Positions 11,643 to 22,419 of a stretch of 64,000 nucleotides of DNA are shown in pieces. The position numbers and the translations under genes are program-made. Source of the stretch: Eucalyptus grandis (lineage: Eukaryota > Streptophyta > Magnoliopsida > Myrtales > Myrtaceae); the NCBI RefSeq assembly GCF_016545825.1, contig NC_052619.1, forward strand, positions 54,176,933 through 54,240,932, given 5' to 3'. Numbering within the stretch: position 1 is the stretch's first letter; each line of letters starts with the position of its first letter. The notes under the pieces were generated by a model that was given only the letters and a program-made list of their open reading frames with translations, had not been told where the DNA came from and did not search any database.

Positions 11643-12090
11643 TCAACTGCTATGACTCATCTGCACAGATGACGTTGCACGAAGAATGGAATCATAATTC
11701 CGATAGTCACCTTCCAGATAATTCTGGCATTGTTCTATGTGAATTGCACCCAGAAAATTAATTGTCTGAACAAATGGCTTTTTCTCAGTTTCTGGCATTT
11801 TTTTTACAACCATACCATACTGATCAAGTTGGACACAGATGTCCAACTCTCTCAAGTCTTGAGGCAACACGAGTCTGGTAACCTTTCAAAGATATTCAGC
11901 TTTTCAAAAAACTGCAACCAATCAAGACCTTGAACATTGACTAAGTTTTAGCAATTTCTAGCATTAAATATCCTTTGATGCTCTGGATTTGAAAGGTCCA
12001 GCCTCTTTAAGGAAGTGCACCCGAAGATATCCAAGTCTTCCAAGAACACCCAACATATGAAGACCCTTCAAATCTGAAAGGTCCAGCCTT
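11643..12090 (-). pseudogene. Decayed distal LRR region of the TNL gene
   Basis: Just past the stop at 12091 the minus strand keeps encoding LRR sequence, but in other frames: ERLDLSDLKGLHMLGVLG (about 12030-12090), then GCTSLKRLDLSN and VQGLDWLQFFEKLNIF (about 11890-12020) with an in-frame stop between them, then a third frame holding LPQDLRELDICVQLDQ (11820-11870) and an open C-terminal tail to 11643. The repeats match the style of the intact exon upstream (SVRKLDLSHLNHLRVL, IGGLDRLSCL). At least two frameshifts and one stop separate them from the main frame, so the receptor has lost its distal LRRs and C-terminus. Confidence 0.65.
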
Positions 12091-15000
12091 TCAACATGCC
12101 CGTTTCCTAACACCCAGAAGCGGGTTTTCTAACCCGGTGAACTTGACCCCCTCGATAATCAAGCTCCTCAAGCAACTCAATCTGTCAAGACCTCCAATTT
12201 CAAGAATATTTTTGCAATTCCCAGAATGTAACACCCTCAGATGATTTAAATGTGAAAGGTCCAGTTTTCTCACGGACTCGCAGTATTTGATGTCTAACCT
12301 TTTCAATTTGTAACCTTTAACTGCCTTGAGTGGGGTCAAGAACTGCAAAGCCTGACATCCAACAATTTCAAGCTCTAATAGTGTTGAGGGAAGCTCCGGC
12401 ATGCGTTTGAGAGATTTGCAGTTATGAAGTCGTAGTTGCTTTAGATGGATCAAGTGAGAAAATGAAGGCAATTTGATGCTCTTACAGGAGACACCGACAA
12501 CTGCTAAGTTGGCAGGAAGCTTTGGCAGTGATTGAAGGTCCACACAACCAAGCAAATCAAGGCGTTGGAGAGAAGAAAGATCACGGATGCTTGAAATTAC
12601 CTCACCCAGTTTTGAGCACCCTGAAGCATCCAACTCCCGGAGCTTTCTCAACCTTCCAATAGCATTTGGTAGCTTTACAATCCAAGTCCTTCTAATATTG
12701 AGAATTCCCAAATTCTGCAAATTTTCTATGGATTCAGGTAATTCCGTAATGCTTGTTTGGGTTAGCACCAGTTCGGTCAATGATTCCAATTTACCAATTG
12801 AGTCACGGATCAGTTTCAATTTGGAGCAGCTTTGCAATGACAAGTGCCGCAACTTCACCACAGACCAGATGCTGTCTGGAAGAAGTGCAGGACAGTCTGA
12901 TAAGATAATGGTTGACAAATTAACCAGATTGTATATTGAGTCAGGAAGTCGAGCCAATGATTTACATTCCTTTGCGCTAAGCATCTCCAGCTTCTTCAAA
13001 GAACAAATAAATAAAGGAATCTCTTCTATTAGAGTACGATCTAGCAGAAGTTCCTCCAATCCTCTTAAATTTCCCAGTTCTACCGGCAGCTCCTTGAGGC
13101 ACAAACATCCACTCAAATCAAGGGAAACGAGGGTCTCCAAGTCTCCAATAGAAGGGTCAATTTTCTCTAGCTTGTCACAATTTCTGAGGATCAGAATCTC
13201 TAAAATTTTAAAAGCTGAGAGAAAGAAAGTGCTTTTTAAAGAATGGCAACCTGTGAGGTTGAGCACTTTTAGCTTCTTCGCCAACTGCAAGAAAGAAAAT
13301 GTCATGGGGTTAGCTAGAAGTGGTTATTATTCAAAAGAAAGGGAAAAACAATGCTTCTCCATCTTACCATGATTGAACTCCATCCTTGCCAGTTATCTGA
13401 AATCATGCTTCTTGACAAATCAAGTACGGCTAATTCCTCTACATTAAAGTCCTCTGCCTTCAGAGTTTGAGGACATCTCTCCCATCGAAGCCATCTTAAT
13501 TTGGAAAATATTCTATTGAAATTTCCCTCAAAATTTGCATCACTCACGTGAAGGAACTGTAAGTTCAGTAATTTTTCAAATTGTTTATCTGTGTAAATCT
13601 GACTTCCTTGATCAGTTACTCTGGCAGAGCTGTCTAAGTCAATAATTTCCCTTGAGTTGCTTTTGTCAAGACAAAGTGCCCGAATATTTTCAGTTTCCTA
13701 CAAATAAAAGACTGGATATCATATATATTGCGACTAAACAACTGAATGAAAATATGAGTTTGCTCTCATATTGCCAGAAAAAGAGTGCACACATTACTTA
13801 TAGGCAAAAAAAAAAAGAAGAGAGAGAGAAGAAAAATTCGGCATGTTCTTTTTCCTATTAACATACGTATACTAATATAAACTCATGGGCCTTGTGTGTC
13901 CAAAATATAACTTTATACATAATCCTTAAAATTCATAATCAAATCACTATCAAGACACATAATTTAGTAAGCCATATTTGGAGTTAAGAGGGGTTCCTTT
14001 TTGTGAAAAACTAAGAAGCCTCCTCTAGTACAATAATGCAGACTTATATACATAGTTCACTGTTGAAGTTTTAGAGTTGAATCTTTCAAATGAAGATTCT
14101 ACTAAACAGCATTTAACAAATAAGAAATTCAACACAAAGTGAGTCTTTGCGCAAAGAATGGACGAGTTACGATAAGAGCAATTATATTTTTGATTTCTGA
14201 ATAGTAATAGGTTTAATTTTTTTAAGCTTAAGAAAATTTATGATAGGAAAAGAACAAAATTATACAAATGTAAAAACGTAGAATTCACCAAGGGCAATTT
14301 CATCCATTTGGTAAAACTGGAAAGGATTTATTCACATAGGGTGTGGAAATAGCCCCACACAAGATAATATGGAATAAGGTCAAATTTGAAGCATTTTTAC
14401 CATAGTGTAAAATGGAAAGTGTTTTATACCAATATCAACCGTTTTACCACAGAAGAACAAGTATTTTTTCTTTTTGTTCAAGATACATGCAGGAGACAAA
14501 AGTTCTACTGAAAAGTGGATATGTAAGTCTATATGGAAAAGTACTAGTATTTTGCTCGCGGAGGACACAGCGGAAGACTTGCGAACTATAAGTGAGAGAA
14601 ATTCAGTAAGGCTAAAAGCAGACTTTAACATTTTGGCTTACCTGGGTCAGGTAGTTTGTGTTCCTCAATTCAGGTATTAAAGTAGTCAAATTCTACATTG
14701 TGCTCATAAACAGTTATGTTGTTAATTAGGGATGGGCATGGGGAGCACATGTTCCCCATTCCCCATGGGAACTCAACTCAAACGAGGTGGATTTACCTAG
14801 CCAAGACAGGGCATGGGGTGGATTGCTGGACTAAGGGGCAGCACTGGACTGCTATTAGCTCTGCCTGCGCAGCTAGGTCGGCTTGCTAACATATTTGCAT
14901 ATTTAGTTAATTAATGCATATAAAATGGCTCCTACCATTTAATAATCCTAGTAATTACAAGCATTTACTAATTACCTATTGATTTTATCATCTTATTTCA

Positions 15001-18000
15001 CATATTTATGTTCGTTTGATTTGATAATTTTGCATCTTAGATGAATAAGTAAAGCCAAGCCCATGGGATCGAGAGATTTTTAATAATTAAAAAATATAAA
15101 CAATTTGAGTAGCATAAATTTCAAGCAAAAAGAAATATAAGAAAATTGATAGAGAAAATATTTATGTGGCCCAAGTCTAATTTTTTAAGTGTAGATCAAT
15201 TAGTGGGTTATAACTTACAAGTGATATGAAATTGCATACAGCTATTTTCCTATGAGCTATTTAAGTGAAAATAGGTGATTCAGTACTTAAATAGTGTAAT
15301 TTAGTACTTCAGTACCCGGACTTTTGTTATTTTATCCAATTAGTTTCTTGATTGTCCATCATTTAAAAGTATAAGATTACTTATTCTACTTATTCATGTC
15401 TATGATTTAAACACTTTAGAAAACACAAACATTACATACATTCTCAAGGACTTTTAAACCAAAATTCCAGTCAATAGATTACCACATTTAATGTTATAAC
15501 TACTTTTATAAGTTAACAACAATATTTTGTCCCTAGGCTGAGTAGTGCCCTGTGAGGATGGAGACTGCTCGCTCCTCACTAGGCACAAGGCAATAATGGG
15601 GCAAAGCTAAACCACATTTGGCAAGGATGGACAACTCGAGAGGCCCTGGCCGTGTGCCCATCACCATTATTAACGATCATGACTTGGTAAACTTTGACAC
15701 TTAATTGAGGTGGAGGGATTCGGAGGGATTAGAGAGGAAGAGAAAGATGTGAAAAAGTCTTCCTTGTTTGGCAGGTCACATTAAGTTCAAGGGATTTACG
15801 TGGAAGGGATTTGGAGTAATTCAAATCTCAAATTTGCTTGCTTTATCTATTCTCCTCAAATCACTCCAAATCTGCAGGGATTAGGAGGGAATAAGAAAGA
15901 TGTACGAATGTTTTTGTCTCTTCCAGATATGTCCATTATTTTATGTGTTAAAAAACTGTCTCTGGTAAGAACAAAATAATTATGTCTTTCCTTTCTTTCT
16001 CTTCTTCAACCAAACATGAAATGACCAAACTCCCTTCCCTTCTTTTCTTTTCTTTCATAAACATCAAAATAATAGTAAAATAAAATCATTTCCTTTCTCT
16101 TATTTTCTCTCATGAGGTCATTATCAGAATCCTTTCCACTCCCTTCTAATCATTCCATCCAGAGAGGTAGAAATTTGAGGAGAAACAGCAACACTTACTA
16201 ATTAAAACCAACAACCTTCTAGTTCCTAATCACTTCAATAATTTAATATAAGCACAAATAAAATGGAAGAGCTTTTACACTTGAACTTACATTAATTAGA
16301 GGATTAACATCATTTGATACAAGAGAACACTAGGGGAGGAAAAGCAAGATGTTTAGTTACCTTATTTTCTTCTAACACTTTCAAGGCTTCGTCATAGTCC
16401 CAAAGTCTACTGCCATTGTCAGGCTCGTTGCAACATCCTTCACTAACAATTTTTCTACCAAGATCTCTCAGTTCGTCGTGCATTATAAGCTCATGATTAT
16501 CTCCAATTTTTATCAATGACATAAATATCAATTCCTCAATTTCCAGCCCCAGATTAAAGTCACCAGCATCCCACATGGAGGATGCAATCCTTGCATCACT
16601 CCTGAATAAAAAACAAGCAATATCCAGAAATATTTTCTTTTGTTCAGACTCCAACTCGTCATAAATTATCTTCAAAATCTGTGGCACTTCTGTTGGCCGC
16701 CGTTTATGCAAGTATTCTGTAGTATCTAACCAATATGCTAAACTCTTTCCACACAAATATGAACCTATAACCTCGAGAACTAAAGGAAGCCTTCCAACAA
16801 TAGATACCACAAGATCAGAGAGACTTAAAAAATCAGTAGGGGGTGAGTCCCTCCAAAATGCATGTCTAGCAAAGAGGATCTTAGCTTCAACTTCATCCAT
16901 TTCTTTATGCTCGTACTCATAGTCCACTTTAGCCCAATCGAGAACACTCTTATTTCTTGTGGTAACAATGATCACACTTCCTGGAGCAAACCAGTTTCGC
17001 TCTCCAGCTAAAGCCTCTAGCTGAAAACTAGCATTCACATCATCAAGAACAATGAGGGCTTTCTTTTCTTCGAAGTTAATTCCTTTCTCCTTATCACACA
17101 TTTCCCTTTTCACTACCAGTATATCCGAGATTAATTGATTCTGCAAATACTCAATACCATTGCACTTACATGATTCCCTAATGTCGGCAATGAAGCTACA
17201 ATGGTCAAACCGGTCAGTGAGCTTGTTGTAGATGACTCTAGCGAGAGTTGTCTTACCGACACCACCCCTTCCATGGATTCCAATATACAGGGTAGAACCA
17301 TGATTATTATCTACAAATTCCATCAAATCTTTCATAGGACTTTTAATCCCGACTGAATTCTCAGTAATAACCAGCTCAAGGGCTTTCTTCAACTCTATCA
17401 AAACTTTTCGGACAATCAATTCGACCAATTGTCCTTCATTCCTGTCAAACAAAACAAGATTTCAAATACATGGCAACACAAATTTGATATTAAATCTGAG
17501 GAGAGCACAAAAGCAAATAAACAAGTTAATTATTGTTTCCCCGCCTCCATATCTTATCTTATTTGCTAAGATAGAAGTAGGTATAGCCATTGCAAAATTG
17601 GTCCACATAACAAACCCAGTTAATTCCTCTTAATCGTGAGTGAGTCTAACGTATTTTACAGAACTAGAAGAATTTTGTGGCTAATGAATCTTGAATTTTG
17701 TTTACTTAATGGATTCGAATCAAATTGTGAAAGTTTTGGCCTATTAAAAAAGATATTACGAATGATAACGGAAAGTAATTTACCCTATAAAATAAAAATT
17801 ATCACAAAAACACAGGGACAAACGGAGAGATACAAACATATAACGTTTATATCCTCACGCCCACCTTTTCTACAAGCAATACTCGCTAAAACAAGAAACT
17901 TAACAAGGTTTCGGTGAAAAAGATTAAGTACCCATTAGCGACTCTCTGTGATTCCCATCCTTTCAAGGAACTGACTTCTATGACTGCTTGTCGCTTCCGT

Positions 18001-18425
18001 TCGTCCCCAACTTTTTGGCCAAAACCATCTATTTCACGTCGCTCCACTCCGTAGAATACTGGCAAGACTACATGCCCCGAGCTTCCATTCTTGCACTCCA
18101 CCATCTGAACCAGTTCATCGAGGAACCGTCTGTTCGAAGCGTACTTCGGAGACAGAATCGGGATCGAAATCTTGCTGTTTTTGATGGCTTGGACAAGATC
18201 CGGCCCGATCTTCTCGCGTCGGCGGACCGAATCGTTGTCTCTGAATACACAGATCCGGGCGGCGACCAGCCCGTCGCAGAGGCTCTTGACGAAGTCCCCT
18301 TCAACATCTTCGTCGCAAGAACTCAAGAACACGTCGTAATTACTGGCTTCCTTCTTGTGGAGATGCTTGTATGCAACCGCAGCGACGAGCGCCGCAAGAG
18401 AACTGCCGAGAAGGGGACCAGGCAT
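12091..18425 (-). CDS. TIR-NBS-LRR disease-resistance protein, four exons
   Basis: Intracellular immune receptor. Exons: TIR 17932-18425, NBS 16361-17441, LRR start 13368-13697, LRR body 12091-13284. All junctions have GT-AG borders and matching phase, giving about 1032 codons. Residues 4-20 form a hydrophobic N-terminal segment (LLGSSLAALVAAVAY) before the TIR, a possible membrane anchor. The TIR is diverged: the FRGxDTR region reads SCDEDVEG, but the LDELV segment keeps its Glu; the region before LKGWE is short. The NBS is intact: GRGGVGKTT near 17255, kinase-2 ALIVLDDVN near 17050, RNBS-B GSVIIVTTR, RLPLVLEVIG, and MHD near 16480. The last exon has about a dozen LRRs of the LxxLPxSIxxL type. 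The frame stops at 12091 while decayed LRR sequence continues. The start ATG at 18425 is the first in frame. Faces the TNL at the left edge tail to tail. Confidence 0.85.
13698..16360 (-). other. TNL intron 2 (2663 bp), carries an insertion
   Basis: Donor AAG|GTAACT and acceptor TTTGTAG, phase 0 on both sides. The intron is long for the NBS-LRR junction because it holds the hAT-like element at 14727-15666. A further imperfect palindromic stretch (about 15690-16160, with GGATTTGGAGTAATT opposite CACTCCAAATC) could be another short inverted-repeat element. Confidence 0.7.
14727..15666. mobile_element. hAT-like element inside the TNL intron
   Basis: Left end TAGGGATGGGCA and right end TGCCCATCACCA are imperfect inverted repeats sharing GATGGGCA. 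The flanks TTGTTAAT (14719-14726) and TTATTAAC (15667-15674) agree at 6 of 8 bases. GC-rich subterminal blocks lie at both ends, with an AT-rich non-coding centre. No transposase. Confidence 0.45.
17442..17931 (-). other. TNL intron 1 (490 bp)
   Basis: Donor GG|GTACTT after the TIR exon and acceptor TTTGACAG before the NBS exon. The split Gly codon is restored on joining. AT-rich, with no insertion recognised. Confidence 0.75.
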
Positions 18426-18684
18426 CTCTTTCTTTGCCCTCGATCTCTCTCCTCCACTCCAAATCTGACTCTGAAAAGGAAATCGAAATGCCTCTTCAGG
18501 AGAAAGAACGCCTTTTTGTCGCCCAAAAAGAGGGAGTTAATTGAAAAAATGCAAAACAGTTGACCTAAAGGATTTTAGACAAATGCAAAAGTCGCTTGAT
18601 AAATTATACTTTAAATTTTTTTGATAAAAATGCCATTTGATAGAAAATATGTTTGAAAAGCTTCTTAGGTGATTAATATTAGTT

Positions 18685-18905
18685 TTTTTAATTTTATTTG
18701 TTTAAAATTGAAAAAATAATGTATACAATCTTTTAAATATAAATTTTGAGAATAATACTAAAAAAATCAAATATATATAATTTTTTTTATAAAAACCAAA
18801 CCCTTCATTGGAATTTTATAATTTTTATTTGTTTAAAATTGAAAAAGAAATGATGTATGCAATTTTTTTAAATATAAATTTTGACAATAATGCTAAAAAA
18901 ATCAA

Positions 18906-18940
<35 letters not shown>

Positions 18941-19360
18941 AAAAATCATTCGTCAATTTTTTTTAATTTTTATCTGTTTAAAATTGAAAAAATAATTTAT
19001 GCAATTTTTAAATATAAATTTGAAAATAATGCTAAAAAATCAAATACATATATATAATTTTTCTTTAAAAAGACCAAACCCTTCATCGGAATTTTTTGAT
19101 TTTATTTGTTTATATTTGAAAAAAAAATGTGTGCAACTTTTTAAATATAAATTTTGACAATAATGCAAAAAAAAAAATGAAATACATATATATATATTTT
19201 TAAAAAGACCATATCCTTCATTGGAATTTTTTAATTTATATTTGTTTAAAATTGAAAAAATAATGTATGCAACTTTTTAAATATAAATTTTGACAACTAT
19301 GCTAAAAAAATCAAATATATAAATAATTTTTTAAAAAGACCAAAATATATTTAATTTTGT
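18685..19360. repeat. AT-rich tandem array, five units of 132-141 bp
   Basis: A unit containing TTGTTTAAAATTGAAAAA, then AAATATAAATTTTGACAATA, TGCTAAAAAAATCAAATA, a (TA)n run and AGACCAAACCCTTCAT repeats five times. The AATTTTGA landmark recurs at about 18741, 18876, 19017, 19149 and 19287. Copies differ by point changes and by (TA)n length (longest 18911-18935). It lies about 260 bp upstream of the TNL start codon. Confidence 0.8.
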
Positions 19361-20608
19361 TAGCATATATATATATATATATTTATTTTTTAGCATTATT
19401 TTGGCATTTAAAAAATAATAACAAGGGTAAAATCGGATATGTGAAGAATGAGTGATGATAGTTTTGGAAAAAAAAAAAAAAAGTTTCAGCATTTGGCAAA
19501 ATGCTGAAAGCAAAACTAGTCCTTTGGGCATTTGCTTTAAGATCTTCAATGCTACGACAAAAAGCCTACTTGAAAATGGTTTCAAACGGTCCAGGCATTT
19601 CCTCAATGGGTTTGGAGGTGAAAGCCTCGATGAGCGGCCAATTTGCATTAGATCCCTAGTTCATTTTAGGGGGTGACCGGTGTATTTCGCATAGAGTATT
19701 AGGTCCAACATTATTTAAAAAATTCTTATTATTATGCCAAGGTGTTTATTTCATGAAAATAAATTATTTTAAAAATATACTTTTAAATAATCGTTTATAT
19801 CATTTAAAAAATAAATAAAAAATATTTTCAACGTTCACTAATTACGCCAACCGACGAGGTTAAGATCAAAGATTTTCAAATTCCCATACCAGTGAGATTT
19901 GAGTAAAAAGTTGTGTAAATGAACAAGTCCAAATTGATAAACAAGGGATGAGCTCTTGTGCCACATTCATGCTATGTTCATCTCTTCTATTATTTTGTAC
20001 ACAAGAATAAGGGTAATTGTGATATTTATTAACAATGTGTAAAGATTTGTTTAGACATTAATAGAGCCAACAAACAAGATAGAGGATCTTTATATGATCT
20101 ATAACTGAAGGCAAATGGTGAACCTACCTCAAACACTCAGTGGCTTTATGTTTGCTGATGTTACAAGCCTTTGATTTTTCATTTTTATACCAATGGATGT
20201 CCAAAACTCTGCAAACACCCGACAAATTAGTGAAGCGACCAAGATATAGGTTGAGAGGGGCGAAACTTGAAAGTCATTTATGAAATTAAGAATGTGGTTG
20301 AACAAATCATCAAATTAAAAGGGCTTAGCTGTATAAATTAAAAATGTGAGGGTTCAAAAAACAACATGAGTTAGAGGAGTAAAATAGTATTACCGCACAT
20401 ATTGATTCACCCAGACAAGACACATTTGAGTTTGACACTTGGGACCATGGACCAGGAAACCTTGTAATGGCCCATGAACCACAGTCGAGGGATATAAGGG
20501 TAGCAGGCCAACCTTGGATTGCTTGTTTGCGTGCTCATTTCGGACGATTTTCTTTTTGGGGGGCCTAAATGATCAACCATCATTTTATTGAGATGTAAAA
20601 ATTGCAGC
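19361..20608. other. Gene-free AT-rich stretch
   Basis: A second (TA)n run sits near 19364-19381. A minus-strand frame at 20407-20649 is open but has no recognisable domain and overlaps the end of the LINE relic. Nothing else is supportable. Confidence 0.35.
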
Positions 20609-21070
20609 TCATGGTGATCTTCCACCAAAATCAGAGATAAGCAAATCAAACAAAGATGGAGAGTTAAGGTTCCAGTTCAAACACATCTTTCTCGATGTAC
20701 GGAGCAGCAACCGGATGGTCCCGTCGTTTGCTTCACGTTTAGCGAAATAAAAATCAAGCTGAGCAAAAGAAGAATAATCTTCATAGTCCTCCATTTACAT
20801 CTGCTTTCTGGGTTCAGGATATGTTCATACACTGTCTTCGAGTCGAATATGGCACAAATCTTCCCTTGGTCTTTTGCAAACAGCACACCCTTCCAAACTG
20901 CTATTGCTTCTGCCTCTTCAGTACTAAGACCTGAACTCTCCTTCCAATCCCACCGTCAAGGTTCCCCTCCTGGTCTCGTGCTATTATGCCAACCGCAGCT
21001 TTATGAGATTCTGGAAAGAATCAGCCATCGCAATTGATCTTAGGGACATTCTTTTGCTGGCATTCAGTAC
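20609..21070 (-). pseudogene. LINE RNase H-like domain relic
   Basis: The minus strand encodes, in three frames separated by frameshifts, the RVT_3 RNase H-like fold of plant LINEs: KINCDG followed by a stop and FFPESHKAAVGIIARDQEGN near 20960-21050, EAEAIAVWKGVLFAKDQG near 20870-20925, then LDFYFAKREANDGTIRLLL near 20700-20760 and SLFDLLISDFG near 20640. The order matches the domain (first catalytic Asp, AE-A segment, REAN helix). It is older and more broken than the LINE copy at 5299. Confidence 0.65.
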
Positions 21071-21134
21071 TTAAAAGGAATTTGATCACAACTTAATTCA
21101 TTCCCCTTCTTTTTACTTTCATTTTGGTTGCAGT

Positions 21135-22096
21135 TGTTATGGCTAAGATTATCACCTGGGAGAGGGGTGGGGTTGAATAGGTGAATGTGCATAATTGAAA
21201 GAATTTAAGCAAATATTGGAACGAGACAACTTCTAATGAAGTGTTCAGATCTCACCGGCGTGTAATTCTGTCACAATAAATAAAATGAGTAAAGAATAGA
21301 GAATTATACACAAAAGATTATAGTGATTTGGCTTCTATAAATCTATGTCCACTCTCCCATGCCACAGCCTATTGGTTGGAATCCATTGATAAGAACCGAT
21401 AAGAGGTTACAAGATTTGTGCTAAGAACACCCAGGTTTGTGTGAACAACTCACACACTCTTAACCTCTAATGATTACATAGTAACGTTCTCAGAAACAAA
21501 TGTATAAGATGAAAACACTCTTCAGACTTTAGAATTAAAAGCTTCAATTTTCGTAAATGTGAATTATGTTTCCTTCAACTTCGAAACCTCCTCTTATACT
21601 CCTCCTAGTCCAAGATGATCGTTGAACGTATCTCCAGGAGGAATATCCAGCCAATTTACCCATTGGCCTAGATCCGGTTGAGAAGATTCGGTTGCTTCAG
21701 GAACGCTAAGGTGAAGCTTCCCATATGTTTTGCCACCTATATAGCAATTCGAGTTTCCAAAAGTTGAGAGTTTAAGATCGGAAAGAATGTTTCGCCTCAA
21801 ACAAGTTTTTCTAGAAAAGTTGAATCTCCAATAAATATTAGGAAAAATTTCATTTTGAAACTCCTTGTAAATATGAGAGGGAATCCAACCAATCGCTACT
21901 AGCCGTTGCACAAGTATTTGATTCATTAATAGCCGTTTGATAGAAAATGTAAGGAAGGAAAACCACGATTATGATTTTGATTGACATCGTCTTATCATGT
22001 CCCAATAGATTTTCCACCTAAAAATATTTTATATTAGTATTAAAGTTTCTAAGTTTTGTCGATCACCAAAATTACCTAGGGAATGTTTTCTTAACA
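21135..22096 (-). repeat. 3' LTR of the copia element
   Basis: On the minus strand the LTR starts TGTTAAGAAAAC right after the polypurine tract AAAATGGGGGAAAT (about 22097-22110) and ends in CATAACA at 21135, giving the expected TGTTA...TAACA borders. Length 962 bp. It holds the GGTTGAATAGGTG segment often seen in plant copia LTRs. Confidence 0.65.
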
Positions 22097-22289
22097 ATTT
22101 CCCCCATTTTGACAATGATAAAACTTGTTCAAGTAGAACTTCTTAAAGAGATAAGGAAATTTTAGATTTAAATAGCTCTTGATCAAAGCCGAATTTGAAT
22201 ATGACGCGCGGTCACACTATAAGAATATTTATATGAAAAATTTGGCAAGATTATTATAGATGAAGCTCTTAAAATAAAAGATAAGGGAT

Positions 22290-22419
22290 AATAAAATTTG
22301 TAACCAATCTCTTAGGCTTTTGCTATGCTCAGAGTCTTAGAAAACCTGTAGAATAAGAAAATTTATAACCAATCCCTTATGCTTTTGCTATGCTCAGAGT
22401 CTTAGAAAACCACAGAAAT
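22290..22419. repeat. 65-bp direct duplication
   Basis: Two adjacent copies of a 65-bp unit containing TTTTGCTATGCTCAGAGTCT (from 22318 and 22383), nearly identical, in the copia spacer. Confidence 0.75.

Noticed and set aside
12587..13372. Long open frame opposite the LRR exon
   Set aside because: It is the antisense shadow of the repetitive LRR coding exon and has no domain of its own.
17988..18563. Open frame opposite the TIR exon
   Set aside because: Antisense shadow of the TIR coding exon; the minus strand shows clear TIR motifs and in-phase splicing.
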